Assembly (NCBI GenBank): GCA_018822065.1
Contig: JAHJKV010000135.1
Location: forward strand, 1-5,850
DNA length: 5,850 bases
Direction: 5' to 3'
From: Pseudomonadota bacterium
Lineage (GTDB): Bacteria; Desulfobacterota; Desulfovibrionia; Desulfovibrionales; Desulfovibrionaceae
Below, in pieces: positions 1-4,474 of this stretch. The notes under the pieces were generated by a model. It had not been told where the DNA came from and did no database searches. It worked only from the letters and a program-made list of their open reading frames with translations. The translations under genes were made by a program, and so were the position numbers. Numbering within the stretch: position 1 is the first letter of the stretch; each line of letters starts with the position of its first letter.

Positions 1-826
1 GAAGATTTACGGTGCCAAGCGCTGGCTGGACCTCGGATTCATGAATTTCCAGCCCAGTGAACTGGCCAAGATCGCCGTGCTGGTCCTGGGAGCGCGGATG
101 CTCTCGCGCGAGCCGGAACGCCTCGGTTTTCTCCGTTTGGGCTATGTGATGGGCGTGGGGCTCATCCCTGTGTTGCTGGTGATCAAGCAGCCGGACCTGG
201 GTAGCGGACTCTCCATCTTCCTCATCCTGGGTGGCATGATTCTCTACCGGGGCGTGACCAGCCGGGTATTCAAGACCGCCGTGATCTCCATTCCTGCCCT
301 GGCCTACCCCTTCTGGCTGATGCTCCACGACTACCAGAAACAGCGCATCCTCTCCTTCCTGGACCCGGCCAGCGACCCCAAGGGCGCGGGCTACCACAAG
401 ATCCAGTCCGAGATCGCCATCGGCTCGGGTCAGATGTGGGGCAAGGGTTTTCTGGGGGGCACCCAGAGCCAGTTCCGTTTCCTGCCGGAGAAGCATACCG
501 ACTTTGCCCTGGCCGTGTTTTCCGAGGAATGGGGATTCGTGGGAGCGCTCACGATCCTTTCATTGTTCAGCATTTTTCTCTATATTATAGCGGGTGTTGC
601 CCGCGACGCCAAAGACCTCTTCGGCAGCTATCTGGCAACTGGGGTGTTCTTCTATTTCTTCTGGCAAATCCTCATAAATATGGGTATGGTCCTCGGGCTT
701 ATGCCAGTGGTAGGCATTCCGCTTCCGTTCATCAGTTACGGGGGTTCAGCCACCCTGGTGAACTTCTGCCTTATCGGACTCTTGTTGAATGTTTCCATGC
801 GACGTTTTCTGTTCAAGAAGGGCTAG
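1..826 (+). CDS. rodA: RodA, SEDS-family peptidoglycan glycosyltransferase (5'-truncated by the window edge)
   Basis: The open frame runs in from the left edge (first full codon at base 2) to TAG 824-826, giving 274 residues. The first internal ATG (base 41) lies inside the conserved block GAKRWLDLGF..FQPSE, so it is not the true start. Compared with the roughly 370 residues of E. coli RodA, about 100 N-terminal residues are missing. Visible family motifs, numbered from base 2, are QPDLGSG 63-69, GTQSQ 153-157, LPEKHTDF 161-168, whose Asp167 corresponds to the catalytic aspartate of SEDS enzymes, and PLPFISYGGS 240-249. Several hydrophobic spans fit a polytopic inner-membrane protein. The MPVVGIPLPF wording is that of RodA rather than FtsW. 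SEDS proteins polymerise lipid II glycan strands with a class B PBP; RodA does so in the elongasome. The neighbouring bactofilin supports a cell-shape role. FtsW/SpoVE paralogues are the only real alternative. Confidence 0.95.
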   Translation, partial: KIYGAKRWLDLGFMNFQPSELAKIAVLVLGARMLSREPERLGFLRLGYVMGVGLIPVLLVIKQPDLGSGLSIFLILGGMILYRGVTSRVFKTAVISIPALAYPFWLMLHDYQKQRILSFLDPASDPKGAGYHKIQSEIAIGSGQMWGKGFLGGTQSQFRFLPEKHTDFALAVFSEEWGFVGALTILSLFSIFLYIIAGVARDAKDLFGSYLATGVFFYFFWQILINMGMVLGLMPVVGIPLPFISYGGSATLVNFCLIGLLLNVSMRRFLFKKG

Positions 827-848
827 GCCACGGCCTGGCCCTCATTAT

Positions 849-854
849 AAGGAG
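849..854 (+). promoter_or_regulatory. Ribosome-binding site of the bactofilin gene
   Basis: AAGGAG lies 8 bases before the ATG at 863, a strong Shine-Dalgarno match at good spacing. It fixes that start. The gap from the rodA stop is only 36 bases and shows no promoter or terminator, so rodA and the bactofilin gene are probably co-transcribed. Confidence 0.8.
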
Positions 855-862
855 TAGGCGCA

Positions 863-1237
863 ATGGCGAAAGACGAAATTAATGCGTTTCTCGGAGCAGG
901 GACCAACTATAACGGGCGCCTGCATTTTCAAGGTTCCGTGCGCATTGACGGCAATTTCACCGGCGAGGTGGAGAGCGAGGGCACCCTGGTCATCGGTCAT
1001 GACGCCGTGGTCGAGGGGTCCATCAAGGTCGGAAAACTGGTGCTTTCTGGCAGGCTCACCGGCGAAGTGGAAAGCGCAGGCAAGGTCATTCTGAACAAGA
1101 CGGCAGCGATGCGTGGCAATATCCGCACCCCCGTGCTGGTGGTCGACGAGGGAGCCGTGCTGGAAGGCAGGCTGACCATGGGCACTTTGGAGGTGCCGGA
1201 GCTGGCTTCCAGCGAAAGAGATTCCGACTTGTTATAA
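863..1237 (+). CDS. Bactofilin, polymer-forming cytoskeletal protein
   Basis: This 124-residue protein has the bactofilin (DUF583/PF04519) pattern. A short flexible N-terminus (about 1-13) is followed by a core of repeating β-strand units at about 18-112, rich in alternating hydrophobics and glycine. Examples are LHFQGSVRIDGNFTGEV, GTLVIGHDAVVEGSIKVG and LVLSGRLTGEVES, the ladder expected of a right-handed β-helix. A short acidic/serine tail (ASSERDSDLL) ends the protein. There is no signal peptide or membrane span. Bactofilins self-assemble into nucleotide-independent filaments and often scaffold local cell-wall synthesis. The position 36 bases after rodA, with a strong ribosome-binding site, fits a wall-growth role, but the partner enzyme cannot be read from the sequence. 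The length is typical of a minimal bactofilin. The ccmA symbol used for some relatives is not assigned because it is shared with cytochrome c maturation. Confidence 0.9.
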   Translation: MAKDEINAFLGAGTNYNGRLHFQGSVRIDGNFTGEVESEGTLVIGHDAVVEGSIKVGKLVLSGRLTGEVESAGKVILNKTAAMRGNIRTPVLVVDEGAVLEGRLTMGTLEVPELASSERDSDLL

Positions 1238-1264
1238 AAGGCACAAGCCTGGAATAACAAAGGT

Positions 1265-1274
1265 TTCCCGGGAA
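1265..1274. promoter_or_regulatory. Palindrome TTCCCGGGAA, candidate upstream operator copy 1
   Basis: This is a perfect 10-base palindrome. A one-mismatch copy lies exactly 22 bp downstream, about two helical turns, so both would sit on the same face of the DNA. Its centre (1269.5) is about 68 bp upstream of the transcription start predicted from the 1304-1330 promoter, a position compatible with an activator. The cognate regulator is unknown. Confidence 0.4.
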
Positions 1275-1286
1275 GTTGAGTGCTTC

Positions 1287-1296
1287 TTCCAGGGAA
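1287..1296. promoter_or_regulatory. Palindrome TTCCAGGGAA, candidate upstream operator copy 2
   Basis: It matches the copy at 1265-1274 in 9 of 10 positions. Its centre (1291.5) is about 46 bp upstream of the predicted transcription start, just above the -35 box. The spacing and position are what make it a plausible binding site; short length is the main reason for doubt. Confidence 0.4.
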
Positions 1297-1303
1297 AAAG
1301 CCT

Positions 1304-1330
1304 TTGACAGGTCTTGCAAAGTGGGATAAA
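1304..1330 (+). promoter_or_regulatory. Putative σ70 promoter of the ATP synthase operon
   Basis: A perfect -35 box TTGACA lies at 1304-1309. The best -10 candidate is GATAAA at 1325-1330 (4 of 6 matches to TATAAT) with a 15-base spacer, which is short. Transcription would begin near 1336-1338, leaving a leader of about 45 bases before atpF'. The position, in the only intergenic gap over 40 bases, supports a separate promoter for the atp genes, but the weak -10 and short spacer limit confidence and suggest that activation may be needed. Confidence 0.5.
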
Positions 1331-1344
1331 GCCCAAACACTTTG
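1317..1344. promoter_or_regulatory. 7+7 inverted repeat over the putative -10 box
   Basis: CAAAGTG 1317-1323 and CACTTTG 1338-1344 are perfect reverse complements separated by 14 bases. GGG 1323-1325 and CCC 1332-1334 inside the arms could add pairs. The symmetry is centred on the -10 box, where a repressor operator is commonly found. It could also form an RNA hairpin in transcripts reading through from rodA and the bactofilin gene, but not in transcripts starting near 1337. Confidence 0.4.
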
Positions 1345-1359
1345 ACCCAAAATTCACAA
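1342..1359. promoter_or_regulatory. Possible degenerate Rex-type operator
   Basis: The 18-mer TTGACCCAAAATTCACAA has a complete right half (TTCACAA) and the TTG of the left half of the Rex consensus TTGTGAA-N4-TTCACAA, matching 10 of 14 defined positions. It lies just downstream of the predicted transcription start. Rex is an NADH/NAD+-sensing repressor of energy metabolism genes, and an effect on ATP synthase would make sense in a sulfate reducer. The left half is poor, so this remains a candidate only. Confidence 0.25.
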
Positions 1360-1364
1360 CCTCA

Positions 1365-1376
1365 TTCCCAGGGGAA
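1365..1376 (+). promoter_or_regulatory. Ribosome-binding site of atpF' embedded in a third TTCCC/GGGAA palindrome
   Basis: AGGGGA 1370-1375 is the Shine-Dalgarno sequence, ending 6 bases before the ATG at 1382. The surrounding 12 bases read TTCCC-AG-GGGAA, a perfect 5+5 inverted repeat closely related to the palindromes at 1265 and 1287. The Shine-Dalgarno role is well supported. A regulatory role for the symmetry is inference. Confidence 0.65.
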
Positions 1377-1381
1377 AGCGT

Positions 1382-1801
1382 ATGGTTATACCGGATCAAT
1401 CAATTGCTTATCAGTTCGTCCTCTTCATCGTCACCTGGATCATGCTGAACGTGCTGCTGATCAAGCCCATTCGCGGCGTCATCCAGAAACGGAAGGAGTT
1501 GATGGCTGAGCAGTCTGGCAAGATCGAAAAGTTCTCTGCGGAAGCAGAGGCCAAGATCAAGGACTACGAGGCAGTCTTGGCGGAAACTCGCAAAGCGGGC
1601 AACGTCATTCGTGCCGAGTACAAGGACCAGGGATCGACCAAGGAGCATGAGCTGATGGCCGCCGCTGGAGCCGAGGCTTCCCAGACCCTGAAAGAGGCCC
1701 GCACTGTTTTGGATGCTGATGTCAACAGTGCGCTTGATGCCCTGAAAAAGGATGTTTCCACTTTTGCCGTTAAGGCCGCGGACAAGGTCCTGGCCCAGTA
1801 A
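1382..1801 (+). CDS. atpF': ATP synthase F0 subunit b' (stator)
   Basis: This 139-residue protein has one N-terminal membrane span (about 11-27, YQFVLFIVTWIMLNVLLIK) followed by KPIRGVIQKRKELM, the usual b-type junction. The rest is an Ala/Glu/Lys-rich helix to the end that fits the b-subunit coiled coil. In F-type ATP synthases the b/b' dimer forms the peripheral stalk that holds α3β3 and δ still against the rotor. The protein is shorter than the second b gene and has no signal peptide, and it comes first in a b'-b pair, so b' is the better label. Bacteria with a b' gene make a b/b' heterodimer rather than the b2 homodimer of E. coli. The start is ATG with AGGGGA 6 bases upstream. It is the first gene of the atp cluster here; the a and c genes that often precede it are absent. 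Confidence 0.92.
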   Translation: MVIPDQSIAYQFVLFIVTWIMLNVLLIKPIRGVIQKRKELMAEQSGKIEKFSAEAEAKIKDYEAVLAETRKAGNVIRAEYKDQGSTKEHELMAAAGAEASQTLKEARTVLDADVNSALDALKKDVSTFAVKAADKVLAQ

Positions 1802-1804
1802 TAT

Positions 1805-1811
1805 AAGGAGG
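1805..1811 (+). promoter_or_regulatory. Strong ribosome-binding site supporting a TTG start for atpF
   Basis: AAGGAGG lies 8 bases before TTG 1820. No ATG or GTG in this frame lies between the preceding stop (1799-1801) and the signal-like N-terminus. The near-perfect anti-16S match therefore decides for the rare TTG start and may compensate for it. Confidence 0.85.
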
Positions 1812-1819
1812 GGTTTGCT

Positions 1820-2398
1820 TTGAAACGGAAATTCACGCTTCTGGCACTCACCGCCCTCGGCGTACTGGCCTTTGCGGCCGTTGCTATGGCGAGTGGTGGA
1901 GAAGGTGGCGAACAGCATGGTGTCCCGTGGGGAAACTTCATTCTCCGCGTGATCAACTTCGCTCTCTTCATCGGCATCATCTGGTGGGCCGCTGGCAAGA
2001 AAATCATGGCATTCTTCGCAGATCGCAAAACGCAGATCTCCGATGAGCTTGATGATCTCGCTGCGCGCCAGGCCGGAGCCGAAGAGAAACTGAAAAACGT
2101 TGAGCAGGGCATTGCCAATCTCGAGCAGGAAAAGAAGTCCATTCTTGATGAAGCGAAGGCGCAGGGCGAAGCCCTGAAGGCCGCCATCATCGAGAAGGGC
2201 GAGAAAGACGCTGCGGCCCTGAAAGAACAGGCCACTCGTACTGCTGCGAACGAGGCCAAGGCCGCTCTGGACGGTATTCGCGCCGAGATGGCCGAGTTGG
2301 TGGTGGAAGCCGCCACCAAGATCGTCCAGGAAAAGCTCACGGAAAAGGACCACGACAAGCTCGTGGATGAATACTTAACCAAGGTGGTGCTCAATTGA
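1820..2398 (+). CDS. atpF: ATP synthase F0 subunit b (stator), with signal-peptide-like N-terminus
   Basis: This is a 192-residue protein. Residues 1-24 look like a cleavable signal peptide: a basic KRK start, a hydrophobic core TLLALTALGVLAFAAV and an AMA-S junction. A short Gly/Glu/His stretch (25-37) leads to the membrane span at about 39-57 (NFILRVINFALFIGIIWWAA). A long charged coiled coil follows (about 60-175), ending in a segment that should contact δ. With b' it forms the peripheral stalk. b subunits normally have a periplasmic N-terminus, so cleavage would leave the expected topology. The next in-frame ATG is codon 23, inside the signal-like segment, so TTG 1820 with AAGGAGG is the preferred start. 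The gap from atpF' is 18 bases in the same frame. The TGA stop overlaps the atpH start (TTGA). Known b proteins of related sulfate reducers also appear to have this leader, from memory. Confidence 0.93.
   Translation: MKRKFTLLALTALGVLAFAAVAMASGGEGGEQHGVPWGNFILRVINFALFIGIIWWAAGKKIMAFFADRKTQISDELDDLAARQAGAEEKLKNVEQGIANLEQEKKSILDEAKAQGEALKAAIIEKGEKDAAALKEQATRTAANEAKAALDGIRAEMAELVVEAATKIVQEKLTEKDHDKLVDEYLTKVVLN
2381..2398 (+). promoter_or_regulatory. Translational coupling site: atpF stop overlapping the atpH TTG start
   Basis: TTG 2395-2397 starts atpH and TGA 2396-2398 ends atpF, a 4-base TTGA overlap. AAGGTGG at 2381-2387 is a fair Shine-Dalgarno sequence about 7 bases upstream, inside the atpF coding sequence. 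No better in-frame start lies nearby. Ribosomes ending atpF could re-initiate directly on atpH. Confidence 0.75.
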
Positions 2399-2946
2399 CC
2401 GAGAACGTAGTCGCACGCAGATACGCCAAGGCGCTGTTCGCGGTCGCCCGTAAGGGTGGCGACGGCGACCTTGATGCGTACGGCAAAGATCTCGCCGGGC
2501 TGGCAGACGTTCTCGCGATAGCGCCGGAAGCGCTCGGGTTCTTCAAGAATCCGACCTTCGACGCTACCGAGAAGAAAGCCGTGCTTGGTGATCTTTTGGG
2601 AAAACTGTCGGTACAGCCGATGGTGAAAAACTTCTGCGAATTGCTCGCCGATAAGGACAGGCTCCCTGTGCTTCCGGACATCGCAGAAGTCTATAAGAAG
2701 ATGCTTGAAGACGCGCAGGGCGTGGTTGCCGGTTCGCTGGTGACTGCAATTGCATTGCCCGAGGCGCGCCAGAGCCAGATTAAGGACGCGTTGGCCAAAA
2801 AAGCCGGCAAGACCCTGGCCCTGGACTTCGTCGTGGATGCTGACATCCTCGGTGGCGTTGTTCTCAAGGTAGGTGACAAGGTGCTGGACGCCAGCCTGCG
2901 CGCTCAGCTTCATATTTTGAAGGAACAGATCAAACGAGGTGAGTAG
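2395..2946 (+). CDS. atpH: ATP synthase F1 subunit δ (OSCP homologue)
   Basis: This 183-residue protein has the usual length and two-part form of δ. The N-terminal helical domain begins with VARRYAKALFAVA (6-18). The C-terminal region carries the family signature at 149-172, with key elements ILGGVVLKVGDKVLDASL then RAQL. δ sits on top of the α3β3 head and clamps it to the b/b' stalk. It has no membrane span or signal peptide. The start is TTG, overlapping the atpF stop; the residues right after it already align with the family N-terminus, so the start is secure. The end is 4 bases before atpA, and the atpA ribosome-binding site lies within its last codons, so translation of the two is probably coupled. 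Confidence 0.95.
   Translation: MTENVVARRYAKALFAVARKGGDGDLDAYGKDLAGLADVLAIAPEALGFFKNPTFDATEKKAVLGDLLGKLSVQPMVKNFCELLADKDRLPVLPDIAEVYKKMLEDAQGVVAGSLVTAIALPEARQSQIKDALAKKAGKTLALDFVVDADILGGVVLKVGDKVLDASLRAQLHILKEQIKRGE
2936..2942 (+). promoter_or_regulatory. Ribosome-binding site of atpA, fixing its start at 2951
   Basis: GAGGTGA ends 8 bases before ATG 2951. An in-frame GTG at 2939 would add four residues (MSRA) but falls inside this very motif and has no good Shine-Dalgarno of its own. ATG 2951 also gives a protein whose P-loop numbering matches E. coli α. Confidence 0.7.
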
Positions 2947-2950
2947 GGCC

Positions 2951-4459
2951 ATGACGATCAAAGCAGCAGAAATCAGCAAAATCATCGAGAATCAGATTCA
3001 GAATTATGAGTCGCGGGTCGAGATGAGCGAAACCGGAACCGTCCTGTACGTTGGTGACGGTATCGCCCGCGTTCACGGTGTCGAAAACGCCATGGCCATG
3101 GAACTCCTCGAGTTCCCCGGCGGCGTTATGGGCATGGTTCTGAACCTGGAAGAGGACAACGTCGGTGTCGCCCTGTTGGGCGAATACACCGGCATCAAGG
3201 AAGGCGACACGGTCAAGCGTACCGGCCAGATCTTCTCCGTGCCCGTTGGCGACACCGTCATGGGCCGCGTTGTGAACCCCCTTGGCCAGCCCATTGACGG
3301 ACTCGGCCCCATCGACACCAGCGACATGCGTCCTGTGGAGCTCAAGGCTCCCGGCATCATCGCCCGTAAGTCCGTTCACCAGCCCTGCTACACCGGTCTC
3401 AAGGCCGTTGACGCGATGGTTCCGGTTGGCCGTGGACAGCGCGAGCTGATCATTGGTGACCGCCAGGTCGGCAAGACTGCGGTTGGCATCGACGCCATCA
3501 TCGCCCAGAAAAACACCGACATCCATTGCTTCTACGTAGCCATCGGCCAGAAGAAAGCTTCCGTCGCCCTGGTTGCCGACAAACTTCGCGAAGCTGGCGC
3601 CATGGACTACACCACCATCATCTCCGCCACCGCTTCCGAGCCCGCGCCGCTGCAGTTCATTGCCGCGTATACCGGTGCCACCATGGCGGAATTCTACCGT
3701 GACAACGGCAAGCATGCCCTGATCATCTATGATGACTTGTCCAAGCAGGCCACTGCCTACCGTCAGATGTCGCTCCTGCTTCGTCGCCCCCCGGGACGTG
3801 AAGCATTCCCCGGCGACGTTTTCTACCTCCACTCCCGCCTGCTTGAGCGCGCCGCCAAGGTCAACGACTCCTTGGGCGCCGGATCGATGACCGCTCTGCC
3901 GGTCATCGAAACCCAGGCCGGTGACGTCTCCGCGTACATCCCGACCAACGTTATCTCGATCACCGACGGTCAGATCTACCTGGAGCCTAACCTGTTTAAC
4001 GCCGGTATCCGCCCAGCGATCAACGTCGGCCTCTCCGTCTCCCGAGTCGGTGGTGCCGCCCAGATCAAGGCCATGAAGCAGGTTGCCGGTACCCTGCGTC
4101 TGGACCTGGCCCAGTATCGCGAGTTGGCTGCCTTTGCGCAGTTCGGTTCCGACCTGGACAAGGCCACCCAGCAGAAGCTCGCTCGCGGCGCCCGCATGGT
4201 CGAGGTGCTCAAGCAGGGCCAGTACGCGCCTCTGCCCGTCGAGGAGCAGGTGTCCATCATCTTCGCAGCCGGTCGCGGTCTGCTTGATGACATCGCCGTT
4301 GAAGCGGTCGTGAAGTTCGAGGGTGAGTTCCTTGAGTTCATGCGCAACTCCAAGGCCGATGTCCTTGGCGCCATTGTTGAGAAACAGGCCCTGGACGCCG
4401 ACATTGAAACCAAGCTCACTGACGCTATCAATGAGTTCAAGAAAGGCTTCAGCGCCTAA
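2951..4459 (+). CDS. atpA: ATP synthase F1 subunit α
   Basis: With the ATG at 2951 this is 502 residues, the common length for bacterial α. The order is an N-terminal β-barrel (about 25-95), a nucleotide-binding domain (about 96-380) and a C-terminal helical domain. Walker A is GDRQVGKT 169-176, with Lys175 and Thr176 at the same numbers as in E. coli. Walker B is ALIIYDD 256-262. PGREAFPGDVFYLHSRLLER 281-300 and the α/β signature PAINVGLSVS 355-364 are intact. Arg365 in SVSRVGGAAQ corresponds to the arginine finger that reaches the catalytic site on β. α binds nucleotide non-catalytically and alternates with β in the hexamer. The one small departure is Val173, where most relatives I know have Thr (GDRQTGKT). 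Codons are clean throughout with no frameshift. atpG follows after 15 bases. Confidence 0.99.
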   Translation: MTIKAAEISKIIENQIQNYESRVEMSETGTVLYVGDGIARVHGVENAMAMELLEFPGGVMGMVLNLEEDNVGVALLGEYTGIKEGDTVKRTGQIFSVPVGDTVMGRVVNPLGQPIDGLGPIDTSDMRPVELKAPGIIARKSVHQPCYTGLKAVDAMVPVGRGQRELIIGDRQVGKTAVGIDAIIAQKNTDIHCFYVAIGQKKASVALVADKLREAGAMDYTTIISATASEPAPLQFIAAYTGATMAEFYRDNGKHALIIYDDLSKQATAYRQMSLLLRRPPGREAFPGDVFYLHSRLLERAAKVNDSLGAGSMTALPVIETQAGDVSAYIPTNVISITDGQIYLEPNLFNAGIRPAINVGLSVSRVGGAAQIKAMKQVAGTLRLDLAQYRELAAFAQFGSDLDKATQQKLARGARMVEVLKQGQYAPLPVEEQVSIIFAAGRGLLDDIAVEAVVKFEGEFLEFMRNSKADVLGAIVEKQALDADIETKLTDAINEFKKGFSA

Positions 4460-4474
4460 CCGGCGAGGTACTTA

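Larger units (their letters stand above)
1258..1306 (+). repeat. Long imperfect inverted repeat (hairpin) between bactofilin and atpF'
   Basis: CAAAGG 1258-1263 pairs with CCTTTG 1301-1306, TTTCCC 1264-1269 with GGGAAA 1292-1297, and GGAAG 1271-1275 with CTTCC 1286-1290. This gives 17 base pairs with one G/A mismatch (1270/1291), a 3-base bulge (1298-1300) and a 10-base loop. No T-run follows on either strand, so it is not a standard intrinsic terminator. Its foot overlaps the -35 box of the putative atp promoter. It could be an RNA structure in read-through transcripts, or simply the result of two protein-binding palindromes lying side by side. Confidence 0.7.

Noticed and set aside
826..840. 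GGCCA-N5-TGGCC inverted repeat at the rodA stop codon, considered as a terminator
   Set aside because: Only 5 bp of stem and no T-run; it is followed directly by the bactofilin ribosome-binding site, so termination there is unlikely.
436..882. Overlapping + strand open frame across the end of rodA and the start of the bactofilin gene
   Set aside because: It runs in a different frame through the conserved SEDS motifs, and its translation shows no recognisable family.
1239..1250. AGGC-ACAA-GCCT mini-hairpin just after the bactofilin stop
   Set aside because: Four base pairs and no T-tract; too small to call a terminator.
1342..1370. TTGACC 1342-1347 as a second -35 box
   Set aside because: At 17 bases' spacing the -10 position reads CATTCC or TTCCCA, which is no match. 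The TTGACA at 1304 has a better partner.
1382..2398. The two b-type genes as a recent tandem duplication
   Set aside because: Their sequences share only the general b architecture (anchor plus coiled coil) and differ in N-terminus and length. They look like the ancient b'/b pair found in many bacteria.
2939..2950. GTG at 2939 as an alternative start of atpA
   Set aside because: It sits inside the GAGGTGA ribosome-binding motif of the ATG at 2951, has poor upstream spacing of its own, and would add four residues not expected in α.
1564..2985. Long antisense open frame (473 codons) opposite atpF', atpF and atpH
   Set aside because: It lies wholly opposite three clearly recognisable genes and its protein is Ser/Ala/Arg-rich low complexity without a recognisable domain. 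It is a by-product of the GC-rich codon use of the + strand genes.
2930..3832. Antisense open frame (300 codons) opposite atpA
   Set aside because: Same reasoning: a shadow of a highly conserved coding sequence, with a Gly/Asp/His-rich, domain-free translation.
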